Origin: Candidatus Accumulibacter iunctus
GTDB lineage: Bacteria; Pseudomonadota; Gammaproteobacteria; Burkholderiales; Rhodocyclaceae
Assembly: GCA_002345025.1 (NCBI GenBank)
Contig: DDUX01000011.1
Span: 47,250 to 61,917, forward strand
Direction of reading: 5' to 3'
DNA length: 14,668 nucleotides
Positions 8,453-14,668 of the stretch are shown piece by piece (the stretch's first letter is position 1; every line of letters starts with the position of its first letter). The notes under the pieces were generated by a model that had not been told where the DNA came from, did not search any database, and saw only the letters and a program-made list of their open reading frames with translations. Made by a program: the position numbers and the translations under genes.

Positions 8453-9055
8453 ATGAAGAGACTCGGTGCAGATGAGTATCTGGCATTGCGGGCCGGTGCC
8501 GAGGTGCTGGAGGCAGACAGCTTTGGCGAGAAGGTTCTGCGTCTGGCCGATGGTACGATCCTGAAGCTTTTTCGTCGCAAGCGGCTGTTGTCGTCGGCGG
8601 CATGGTCGCCGTACGCACAGCGTTTTGCCGACAACGCTGTGGCGCTACGCGGTCGGGGAATAGCGGTACCCGAGATCATTGCCGTCGTGCGCATCGCATC
8701 GATCGCCCGCGACGCGGTCCACTATCATCCGCTGCCCGGCGAGAGCCTGCGGCACTTGTTGCGCGACGGCATCGACCCGGAGATGCGCGGCAAGATCAGG
8801 AGCGCCTTCACGCGTTTCGTCATCGAGCTGCACGACAAGGGAGTCTACTTTCGCTCGCTTCATCTCGGCAATGTGCTCTATATGCCCGATCGGCGCTTCG
8901 GGCTGATCGACATTGCCGATGCGCGCGTACGGCCATGGCGTCTGGGCAGGCATCTTCGCCGCCGCAATCTGCGGTTGCTGCTCGCTTCTGCGGGCGAATC
9001 GGAGCTGATCGATGCGGTGGCGGTGATCGCTGGCAGGGGGGCGGCGCCGCTTTGA
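8453..9055 (+). CDS. Kinase-fold protein of the lipopolysaccharide-kinase/'toluene tolerance' type
   Basis: This 200-residue protein resembles the small protein-kinase-fold family annotated as toluene tolerance or LPS core (WaaP/InaA-like) kinase. Visible elements are a possible ATP-binding lysine in ILKLFRRK (K38), HYHPLPGESLRHLL as a hinge-like region, and the catalytic-loop equivalent ELHDKGVYFRSLHLGNVLY with H137 and N140. A metal-binding equivalent is GLIDIAD (D153). The usual catalytic Asp of the HxD/DLHxGN loop is replaced by Ser (S135 in RSLHLGN). I recall the same Ser in relatives, so it may be a family trait rather than a mutation. The tail is Arg-rich (WRLGRHLRRRNLRLL), suggesting contact with membrane or nucleic acid. 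GGAGG at 8436–8440 is an SD-like stretch 12 bases from the ATG. Substrate unknown. Confidence 0.7.
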   Translation: MKRLGADEYLALRAGAEVLEADSFGEKVLRLADGTILKLFRRKRLLSSAAWSPYAQRFADNAVALRGRGIAVPEIIAVVRIASIARDAVHYHPLPGESLRHLLRDGIDPEMRGKIRSAFTRFVIELHDKGVYFRSLHLGNVLYMPDRRFGLIDIADARVRPWRLGRHLRRRNLRLLLASAGESELIDAVAVIAGRGAAPL

Positions 9056-9072
9056 GGGGGCCCCAGGCCGTC

Positions 9073-9101
9073 TTTACAATGACTTTCCCGAACCCTATAA
9101 T
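9073..9101 (+). promoter_or_regulatory. Strong sigma70 promoter of the tRNA pair
   Basis: TTTACA (9073–9078) and a perfect TATAAT (9096–9101) are separated by the ideal 17 bases. Transcription would begin near 9108, about 9 nt before tRNA-Ala. This is the best promoter in the window and would drive both tRNAs. Confidence 0.85.
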
Positions 9102-9116
9102 CAGCGCTTCTTTCGC

Positions 9117-9192
<76 letters not shown>

Positions 9193-9215
9193 GCGCGGCG
9201 AGAGAATTGATCCGG

Positions 9216-9291
9216 GTCCCCATCGTCTAGAGGCCCAGGACACTACCCTTTCACGGTAGGTACCGGGGTTCGAATCCCCGTGGGGACGCCA
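9216..9291 (+). tRNA. tRNA-Glu (anticodon TTC)
   Basis: Acceptor arms GTCCCCA and TGGGGAC, anticodon stem-loop CTACC-CTTTCAC-GGTAG with anticodon TTC, T arm CCGGGGTTCGAATCCCCG, discriminator G and encoded CCA make a standard tRNA-Glu. It lies 23 bases after tRNA-Ala and has no promoter of its own, so the two are presumably one transcript. Confidence 0.97.
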
Positions 9292-9631
9292 TCCTGACCG
9301 GCCGGTGCAGCAATCACGGCCGACCGCTTGCGGCACTTCGGCTGCCGCTTCCGAGGCATTCCCGGGGCGATGTTCAATTCCGTCACGCCTGCCGCCATTC
9401 TTGCCAAAGATCAGCAAATCAATTAAGTTGGTGGCCCACGTTGGCGGTTCCTGGCGGAGTCTGCTGCCGCCGGGGCATTCGCCCGACAGCCGCGGCGTTC
9501 GGGTTGCTGCGGCAAGCAGCGGTGCCGGTCGGACAACAGCGGAATGAACCTTTATCCCAGGCGCCTGGTCAAGCCCTTGCGTCCAGCAGTTGCAGTCCCG
9601 GCCCCGCCATCCGTCCTTGCAAGGAAGAATG
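9292..9631 (+). other. tRNA–thiC intergenic region without a recognisable TPP riboswitch
   Basis: These 340 bases hold no convincing gene. A short stem GCGGCA/TGCCGC (9330–9335 and 9343–9348) could help terminate the tRNA transcript, but no long T-run follows. CCAGGCGCCTGG (9557–9568) is a 12-bp palindrome about 60 bases before thiC. The THI-box elements often found before thiC (CTGAGA and the ACCTGATC…GGATAATGCC block) were not seen on the plus strand. AAGGAAG at 9621–9627 is the thiC ribosome binding site. The thiC promoter was not identified. Confidence 0.5.
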
Positions 9632-11548
9632 ATGAATGCAAACGAGAAGTTCATAGCCGCCGACGCACATGTGGATCAGGCGGCGATCAGGCCGCTGCCC
9701 AACTCACGCAAGGTCTTCGTCGTTGGCAGTCGACCGGATATCCGCGTGCCGATGCGCGAGATCACTCAGGCGGATACCGATACGGCCTTCGGTGGCGAAA
9801 AGAACCCGCCGATCTACGTTTACGACTGTTCCGGCCCGTACTCGGAACCGCTGGCACACATCGACATTCGCCAGGGGCTGCCGGCGATGCGCGCGCAATG
9901 GATCGCCGAGCGGGGAGACAGCGACCCGCTGACGCGACTGAGTTCCGAGTTCGGGCGGCAGCGGGCAGCGGATCTGGCGCTCGACGAGCTGCGCTTCCCC
10001 GGGCTGCAGCGCAAGCCGTTGCGTGCCAAGCCGGGTTGCAACGTGAGCCAGATGCACTATGCGCGACGCGGCATGATCACGCCGGAAATGGAGTATGTCG
10101 CAATCCGTGAAAACGGCAATCGCCAGCAGTATGTCGAGCAGCTTCGGAACTCCGGTGCGCAAGGCCGCCGGCTGGCGGAAATCCTTTGCCGCCAGCACCG
10201 CGGCAACAGCCACGGCGCGAGCATTCCGGATGAGATCACCGCCGAGTTCGTCCGCTCCGAGGTGGCTCGCGGCAGGGCGATCATTCCGTGCAACATCAAC
10301 CACCCGGAAAGCGAGCCGATGATCATCGGCCGCAACTTTCTCACCAAGATCAATGCCAACATCGGCAACTCGGCACTGGGATCGAGCATCCAGGAAGAGG
10401 TGGAGAAGATGACCTGGGCGATCCGCTGGGGTGGCGACACGGTGATGGATTTGTCAACCGGCAAGAACATCCACGAGACGCGCGAGTGGATCATCCGCAA
10501 CAGTCCGGTACCGATCGGAACGGTGCCGATCTACCAGGCACTCGAGAAGGTTAACGGCAAGGCCGAGGAGCTGAGCTGGGAGATCTTCCGCGACACGCTG
10601 ATCGAACAGGCCGAGCAGGGCGTCGATTACTTCACGATCCATGCTGGCGTGCTGCTGCGCTATGTTCCGCTGACCGCCGGCCGGCTGACCGGCATCGTAT
10701 CGCGCGGCGGCTCGATCATGGCCAAGTGGTGCCTGGCGCATCACCGTGAGAGCTTCCTGTACACGCACTTCGAGGAGATCTGCGAGATCATGAAGGCTTA
10801 CGACGTGGCTTTCAGCCTCGGCGATGGCCTGCGCCCGGGATCGATCTACGACGCCAACGATGAAGCGCAGCTCGGCGAGCTGAGGACTCTGGGTGAGCTG
10901 ACCGACATCGCGTGGAAGCACGATGTGCAGGTGATGATCGAGGGTCCCGGTCACGTGCCGATGCACATGATCAAGGAAAACATGGAGCTGCAGCTGGAGT
11001 ACTGTCGCGAGGCACCGTTCTATACCCTCGGACCGCTGACCACCGACATTGCGCCAGGCTATGACCACATCACCAGCGGCATCGGCGCGGCGATGATCGG
11101 CTGGTACGGTACGGCGATGCTCTGCTACGTCACTCCGAAGGAGCACCTCGGCCTTCCCGACAAGGACGACGTCAAGACAGGAATCATCACCTACAAGCTG
11201 GCGGCGCACGCTGCCGATCTGGCGAAGGGGCATCCGGGTGCTCAGATCCGTGACAACGCACTGTCAAAGGCCCGCTTCGAGTTCCGTTGGGACGATCAGT
11301 TCAACCTCGGGCTCGATCCGGACAAGGCACGCGAGTTCCACGACGAGACACTGCCGAAGGACTCGGCAAAGGTGGCGCACTTCTGCTCGATGTGTGGCCC
11401 GCACTTCTGTTCGATGAAGATCACCCAGGAGGTCCGCGAGTTTGCTCTCGCCGAAGGTCTCAGCGAGGAAGAGGCACTGGCGAGAGGGATGGAGGAGAAA
11501 TCGATCGAGTTCGTCCGCACCGGCGCAGAGGTCTATCACAAGGTCTGA
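9632..11548 (+). CDS. thiC: Phosphomethylpyrimidine synthase ThiC
   Basis: ThiC is a radical-SAM enzyme that rearranges aminoimidazole ribotide into HMP-phosphate, the pyrimidine half of thiamine. The product is 638 residues from ATG at 9632 (MNANEKFIAADAHVDQAAIR). AAGGA at 9621–9625 spaces well to this ATG, while the ATG at 9629 is too close. The N-terminal ThiC-associated domain (YVYDCSGPYSEP) is followed by the catalytic barrel, with NFLTKINANIGNS, the conserved SRGGSIMAKWCL, GDGLRPGSIYDA, EGPGHVPMHMI and GPLTTDIAPGYDHI. The noncanonical iron–sulfur motif CSMCGPHFC gives C585, C588 and C593 (CX2CX4C), the ThiC signature. It stands alone after the tRNAs, with no other thiamine gene in view, and converges on the amidase with 30 bases between stops. 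Confidence 0.98.
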   Translation: MNANEKFIAADAHVDQAAIRPLPNSRKVFVVGSRPDIRVPMREITQADTDTAFGGEKNPPIYVYDCSGPYSEPLAHIDIRQGLPAMRAQWIAERGDSDPLTRLSSEFGRQRAADLALDELRFPGLQRKPLRAKPGCNVSQMHYARRGMITPEMEYVAIRENGNRQQYVEQLRNSGAQGRRLAEILCRQHRGNSHGASIPDEITAEFVRSEVARGRAIIPCNINHPESEPMIIGRNFLTKINANIGNSALGSSIQEEVEKMTWAIRWGGDTVMDLSTGKNIHETREWIIRNSPVPIGTVPIYQALEKVNGKAEELSWEIFRDTLIEQAEQGVDYFTIHAGVLLRYVPLTAGRLTGIVSRGGSIMAKWCLAHHRESFLYTHFEEICEIMKAYDVAFSLGDGLRPGSIYDANDEAQLGELRTLGELTDIAWKHDVQVMIEGPGHVPMHMIKENMELQLEYCREAPFYTLGPLTTDIAPGYDHITSGIGAAMIGWYGTAMLCYVTPKEHLGLPDKDDVKTGIITYKLAAHAADLAKGHPGAQIRDNALSKARFEFRWDDQFNLGLDPDKAREFHDETLPKDSAKVAHFCSMCGPHFCSMKITQEVREFALAEGLSEEEALARGMEEKSIEFVRTGAEVYHKV

Positions 11549-11578
11549 CGGGCTGCCGTGGTGGCTGAAAAAGCACGC

Positions 11579-12343
11579 TCAGCGCGGCTGCGCTTCCTCG
11601 TTGCGCGCTGTCGCCGGGATAGCGGCCGCTGAGTCGACAGACAGGCAGGCAGCGATTCCCGTTGCGATGGCGTCGACCATCCGGCGCTGGTGGGCGGTAT
11701 CCAGCAGTGCCAGCTCCTCCTCGCGATGCTTGATCACCCCGGCTTCGAACAGCACGGCAGGGAGGGTCGTTCGGTAGAGCACCACCAGTCTGTCGTAGTA
11801 GAACACGGCGTTGCTGGCGTCAGCTGGCTGGCGAGCGGGTCCGGCGAGCGGTGTGGCGTGATGTAGCGCGGCGTCGAAGCCGGCGCGGCGCATGCTGGCA
11901 CCAATGGCCGAGGCACAGCGCAGGCTGTCGGCGAGATGCGGGTTGTTGCGCGAGACGAAAAGCGAGAATCCGGTGTGGAGATCGCTGTAGGTCCGCATCG
12001 TACCGTCCCAGTCCCACTCCTGCAGCAGATCCTCGTGTACCGAATCGTGATGCAGTGAAAGGAAGACGTCGGAACCGGCTGCCTGCTGCGGACGCGCCGC
12101 CAGAGTGTCGACCAGACCATCGAAGTTGATCTCGCGCACGGCGAGACCGCGCGCACGCAGTTCGTCGCCGAGTTGTTGCGCCAGATTGCGGTTGAAGTCA
12201 AACTCGCTCGTGCCACGGGCGCTGGTTGCGCCGCGAGCCGCGAGAGTGTGGCCGACATCGAGCGAAACCTCGGCAGCGTGTGCGGCTGCGACGAGGAACG
12301 CAGCGAGGCCGCAGCGAAGAGCGGCTGCCGGCAACGCCTGCAC
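11579..12343 (-). CDS. Exported N-acetylmuramoyl-L-alanine amidase (Amidase_3 family)
   Basis: The enzyme cleaves the amide bond between MurNAc and the stem peptide of peptidoglycan, in the periplasm. The 254-residue product is a single Amidase_3 domain behind a signal peptide (residues 1–23 or so, ending AAAHA). Zinc ligands fit H32 (LDVGHT), E47 (GTSEFDFN) and H98 (SLHHDS), and the catalytic glutamate is E200 (VLFEAGVIKH). No AMIN or SPOR targeting domain is present, unlike AmiC. Start is GTG at 12343, the first possible in the frame, without a clear Shine–Dalgarno. It lies 19 bases after the stop of the DUF1840 gene on the same strand, so the two are probably co-transcribed. The exact amidase role is not determinable here. 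Confidence 0.9.
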   Translation of the reverse strand: MQALPAAALRCGLAAFLVAAAHAAEVSLDVGHTLAARGATSARGTSEFDFNRNLAQQLGDELRARGLAVREINFDGLVDTLAARPQQAAGSDVFLSLHHDSVHEDLLQEWDWDGTMRTYSDLHTGFSLFVSRNNPHLADSLRCASAIGASMRRAGFDAALHHATPLAGPARQPADASNAVFYYDRLVVLYRTTLPAVLFEAGVIKHREEELALLDTAHQRRMVDAIATGIAACLSVDSAAAIPATARNEEAQPR

Positions 12344-12362
12344 GCGTGGCGAAGCAGGTAGG

Positions 12363-12704
12363 CTAGAAGTCCTTTTCGGCTTCCCAGAGGACGAAGCCCT
12401 CCTCCTGCTGGGTCCACTGCAGGATCTCGATCAGCGGGTAGGCGCGTTGTCCGAGGCCGACCGTCGGCGCTTCGTCGTCGTCACTCTTGGTGCGCGGGTG
12501 GTCGGGGTTGCCGTCTGCGGCTGCTGGCGCTCCTGGCTGCTCGGCGGCGGCGCGGCGCAGGCGGGTGATTGCTTCCGGCAACTGCTCGGTCGTGATGACG
12601 CCGCGCGCGCTGCAGTCCTTGCCGACGACCTCGAGCAGCTGTCGCGCCACGGGGGCAAACATCATGATCTGGCCGGAGGTACTGGATGTGAATTTGACGA
12701 GCAT
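12363..12704 (-). CDS. DUF1840 family protein
   Basis: This 113-residue protein fits the DUF1840 family, short proteins of unknown function common in Betaproteobacteria. Family-like segments are MLVKFTSSTSGQIMMFAPVA at the N-terminus, RQLLEVVGK, GVITTEQLPEAITRLRRA, and VGLGQRAYPLIEILQ near residues 82–96, separated by an acidic, Pro/Ala-rich variable linker (about 55–80). No signal peptide or membrane segment is seen. The ATG at 12704 has a GGAGAAA ribosome binding site about 7 bases upstream on the minus strand. It precedes the amidase and diverges from the pseudouridine synthase gene across 71 bases. Confidence 0.85.
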   Translation of the reverse strand: MLVKFTSSTSGQIMMFAPVARQLLEVVGKDCSARGVITTEQLPEAITRLRRAAAEQPGAPAAADGNPDHPRTKSDDDEAPTVGLGQRAYPLIEILQWTQQEEGFVLWEAEKDF

Positions 12705-12775
12705 TGGCTATTTCTCCATGGGTTTCGAGTTACGTGCCTATTGTTGCAGCTCGGAGTTCGGAGAACAATAGCGCG

Positions 12776-13534
12776 ATGGATCTGAGCCGCTTGTTGCAGT
12801 CGCAGGGTTTCGGCAGTCGCGCCGAATGCCGGGCGCTGATCGCCAGTGGCCGCGTTTGCGTCGACGGGCGTGCGTGTGCGGACTGGACAGAGGAGTTCGA
12901 CGCCGGGCAGCTGGTCTTTTCCGTCGATGGTACCTCCTGGCGCTATCGCAAGGCGGCCTACCTGGCGCTGCACAAGCCTGGCGGGTACGAGTGTTCGCAT
13001 CAGCCGCAGCACCATGCCAGCATCTACTCGCTGTTGCCGCCGCCGCTGGTGAGGCGCGGCGTTGAAGCGGTCGGGCGGCTGGATCAGGATGCGACCGGAC
13101 TCTTGTTGCTGAGCGATGACGGTGGTTTCATCCACCGCTACACTTCCCCACGCAAACAGGTCGAGAAGGTCTATGAGGTGAGGACGCGGCATGTCGTCGA
13201 TGATCGGCAGTTGCAGGCACTGCTCGATGGCGTGAAGCTGCGTGACGATGCGCTGGTGGTTGCTGCCGCCGGCTGCGAGCGGCTCGACGACAGGAGCCTG
13301 CGGCTGAGCGTGACGCTTGGCCGCTACCATCTCGTGAAAAGGATGCTGGCGGCGGTTGGGAACCGGGTCGAGGCTCTGCACCGCGTGGCGATCGGCGGCT
13401 TCGTCCTGCCGCCGGCTCTGCATGCCGGCGAATGGATGTGGCTCGACGCCACCGACCTGGATCGGCTGGCTGGGACTGCCGCACCGCCGCGGGCTGGCTT
13501 TGCCGATGAGAGAGACCGGGAAGGATGCTCATGA
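12776..13534 (+). CDS. rsuA: RsuA-type 16S rRNA pseudouridine synthase
   Basis: The 252-residue protein belongs to the RsuA/RluB/E/F family; RsuA makes pseudouridine 516 in 16S rRNA. An S4 RNA-binding domain comes first (MDLSRLLQSQGFGSRAECRA, residues 1–45). The catalytic domain then shows KPGGYECSH, the active-site motif GRLDQDATGLLLLSDDG with catalytic D103, KVYEV, and LGRYHLVKRMLAAVGNRV. This is close to the RsuA arrangement and length (about 231 in E. coli) with a short extra tail. ATG at 12776 is chosen because the conserved S4 start falls there and GGAGA lies 11 bases upstream; the frame is open further upstream. RsuA is favoured over RluE/F from the short length, but the exact target cannot be proved here. 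Its TGA overlaps the ATG of the micro-ORF at 13531. Confidence 0.88.
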   Translation: MDLSRLLQSQGFGSRAECRALIASGRVCVDGRACADWTEEFDAGQLVFSVDGTSWRYRKAAYLALHKPGGYECSHQPQHHASIYSLLPPPLVRRGVEAVGRLDQDATGLLLLSDDGGFIHRYTSPRKQVEKVYEVRTRHVVDDRQLQALLDGVKLRDDALVVAAAGCERLDDRSLRLSVTLGRYHLVKRMLAAVGNRVEALHRVAIGGFVLPPALHAGEWMWLDATDLDRLAGTAAPPRAGFADERDREGCS

Positions 13535-13644
13535 AGGGGTTGTGGCTGGTGCTTGCTGCTCGCTTTTCGGGACACGGCGTTGCCGCCCGGGAGTGCCGCC
13601 GCGGTTGCGCCGCGTGGTGTGCTTTTCGAGGGAACTGGCAATGA
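13531..13644 (+). CDS. Candidate 37-residue micro-ORF between rsuA and oxyR
   Basis: An ATG at 13531 overlaps the rsuA stop (ATGA) and its own TGA at 13642–13644 overlaps the oxyR ATG (ATGA). GGAAGGA (13519–13525) is a good Shine–Dalgarno, 5–6 bases upstream. The product has a short hydrophobic start (MKGLWLVLAARF) and then a basic half with three cysteines at 22, 26 and 30 (CX3CX3C). No family is recognised. It could be a real microprotein, a coupling ORF that feeds ribosomes to oxyR, or the remnant of a frameshifted secreted protein. The double overlap and Shine–Dalgarno support translation; nothing proves function. oxyR also has its own GAGGGA, so it does not strictly need coupling. Confidence 0.35.
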   Translation: MKGLWLVLAARFSGHGVAARECRRGCAAWCAFRGNWQ

Positions 13645-14552
13645 CCCTGACCGAACTGCGCTACATCGTGGCACTGGCGCGCGAGCGGCACTTCGGGCAT
13701 GCAGCGGAGAAATGCCACGTCAGTCAGCCAACGCTGTCGGTGGCATTGAAGAAGGTCGAGCAGCGCTACGGCGTGATCCTCTTCGAACGTTCGTCGGCCG
13801 ATGTTCGCCTGACGACAATGGGCGAGCAGATCGCGCAACAGGCGGAGCGGGTCCTCGAGGAGGCGGCGAGACTGAAGGAGATCGTCACGCAGGGCAAGGA
13901 TCCGTTGCTCGGGCCATTGCGGCTGGGCGCAATCTATACCATCGCACCGTATCTGCTGCCGCGGCTGATCCCGGCGCTGCACGCGCGGGCGCCGCGGATG
14001 CCGCTCTACCTGCAGGAGAATTTTACGGTCAATCTGGCAGGGCAGTTGCGGCGGGGCGATCTCGACGTCATCGTCGTCGCTCTTCCGTTTGCCGAGCCGG
14101 GCGTCGTATCGCGCGTGGTCTACGAGGAGCCGTTCTGTGTCGTGATGCCACGGCAGCATCCGCTGGCGCGGCAGGAACTGATCGACGCCAGTCAGGTGGC
14201 GGCGGAGAATCTGCTGTTGCTCGGTAACGGCAACTGTTTTCGGGATCAGGTCGTGCAGGCCTGTCCGCAGCTGTCGGCACCGGGTGGGACGGAAGGATCG
14301 CTCGAAGGAAGCTCGCTGGAGACGGTGCGCTACATGATCGCCAGCGGTGCCGGCATCTCGGTCGTTCCGGCGTCGGCAGCGGCTACGTGGCCGCGCGAGG
14401 ACTCGCTGCTGAGCGTGCGTCAGTTCAGCGATCCGGCACCGGTACGCAAGGTGGTGATTGCGTGGCGGGCTACCTTTCCGAGACCGCAGGCGATCGACGT
14501 GTTGCGCGCGGCCATCGTCGATGCTCCGCCTGCCGGCGTCGTCATCGTCTGA
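13641..14552 (+). CDS. oxyR: Peroxide-sensing LysR-family regulator OxyR
   Basis: OxyR senses hydrogen peroxide through a disulfide and activates catalase, peroxiredoxin and related genes. The 303-residue product has the LysR winged HTH (MTLTELRYIVALARERHFGH, then KCHVSQPTLSVALKKVEQRYG, residues about 1–60) and an effector domain from about 90. The sensing segment GNGNCFRDQVVQACPQL places cysteines at 199 and 208, the same spacing and numbers as the redox pair of E. coli OxyR. It is followed by SSLETVRYMIASGAGISVVP, matching the OxyR SLETLRNMVAAGSGITLLP region. GAGGGA at 13628–13633 is its ribosome binding site. It follows rsuA and the micro-ORF in one direction, so a shared transcript is likely. 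Usual autoregulation by OxyR is possible but no site was identified. Confidence 0.96.
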   Translation: MTLTELRYIVALARERHFGHAAEKCHVSQPTLSVALKKVEQRYGVILFERSSADVRLTTMGEQIAQQAERVLEEAARLKEIVTQGKDPLLGPLRLGAIYTIAPYLLPRLIPALHARAPRMPLYLQENFTVNLAGQLRRGDLDVIVVALPFAEPGVVSRVVYEEPFCVVMPRQHPLARQELIDASQVAAENLLLLGNGNCFRDQVVQACPQLSAPGGTEGSLEGSSLETVRYMIASGAGISVVPASAAATWPREDSLLSVRQFSDPAPVRKVVIAWRATFPRPQAIDVLRAAIVDAPPAGVVIV

Positions 14553-14634
14553 GCGCTGCTGCGGCAGTCGCCGTCAGACGACGGGTGGCGTAAGGCCGAC
14601 AGGTGGATTGGCAACGAGTGAGTGGGCGGCGACG
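14553..14634. other. Intergenic stretch after oxyR
   Basis: The 82 bases between the oxyR stop and the parS palindrome contain no convincing ORF, promoter or T-run terminator. The palindrome itself could fold in RNA and end the oxyR transcript, but no T-run can be seen before the window ends. Confidence 0.4.
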
Positions 14635-14668
14635 GAGCGAGGCTGTTTCACGTGAAACAGCCTCGCTC
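14635..14668. promoter_or_regulatory. parS centromere site inside a 34-bp perfect palindrome
   Basis: TGTTTCACGTGAAACA at 14644–14659 is an exact match to the consensus ParB-binding site parS. The symmetry extends 9 bases on each side, so 14635–14651 and 14652–14668 are exact reverse complements. parS sites cluster near oriC, which suits a position about 11–13 kb from dnaA. ParB loads here and ParA moves the origin. parA and parB themselves are not in the window. The palindrome ends on the last base given, so its true extent is unknown and a fold-back assembly artefact of the outer arms cannot be excluded. Confidence 0.85.

Noticed and set aside
9330..9348. Stem GCGGCA/TGCCGC as an intrinsic terminator of the tRNA transcript
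   Set aside because: The stem is only 6 bp and lacks a T-run, so it is mentioned in the intergenic entry but not called as a terminator.
13128..14159. 343-codon minus-strand frame across rsuA, the micro-ORF and oxyR
   Set aside because: It spans two well-supported plus-strand genes and has no family features.

Overview
The window is a replication-origin neighbourhood of a GC-rich betaproteobacterium. The gene order yidC–yidD–rnpA–rpmH (minus strand) diverging from dnaA–dnaN–gyrB (plus strand), with no recF between dnaN and gyrB, is the usual betaproteobacterial arrangement. Protein character (YidC N-terminus, long type of PyrF, a 'toluene tolerance'-type kinase-fold protein, DUF1840) fits Rhodocyclales, possibly an Accumulibacter-like organism. 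The order and genus are inferences; no search was run.

Region by region. 1–1676 (minus): partial yidC running off the left edge, with a middle segment read in another frame; yidD; rnpA, started by a TTG that overlaps the rpmH stop; and rpmH behind a strong sigma70-type promoter. 1677–1993: regulatory interval with a perfect DnaA box, a probable dnaA promoter, a 30-codon leader ORF ending in an ATGA overlap with dnaA, and a hairpin that buries the dnaA start codon. 1994–7284 (plus): dnaA, a 213-bp interval with an AT-rich block and degenerate DnaA-box-like motifs, dnaN and gyrB. 7285–7475: convergent interval packed with inverted repeats. 7476–8315 (minus): pyrF. 8453–9055 (plus): small kinase-fold protein lacking the usual catalytic Asp. 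9073–9291: consensus promoter driving tRNA-Ala(GGC) and tRNA-Glu(TTC). 9292–9631: non-coding, with no recognisable TPP riboswitch. 9632–11548 (plus): thiC. 11579–12704 (minus): a DUF1840 protein and an exported N-acetylmuramoyl-L-alanine amidase, probably one operon. 12776–14552 (plus): an RsuA-type pseudouridine synthase, a 37-codon micro-ORF and oxyR, linked by ATGA overlaps. 14635–14668: a perfect 34-bp palindrome centred on a consensus parS site, ending exactly at the window edge.

How it fits together. DnaA, the beta clamp and gyrase start and sustain replication. RpmH, RnpA, YidD and YidC form the conserved ribosome/RNase P/membrane-insertion block. The parS site is the ParB-loading centromere expected close to oriC. 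The rest is housekeeping metabolism (pyrimidine, thiamine), cell-wall remodelling, rRNA modification and peroxide sensing.

The most notable points are the leader-ORF/hairpin device at dnaA, the ATGA-flanked cysteine-containing micro-ORF before oxyR, the extended parS palindrome, the inverted-repeat cluster between gyrB and pyrF, and the frame-compensated segment in yidC. No mobile element, CRISPR array, phage gene or wholly new multi-gene system is visible.
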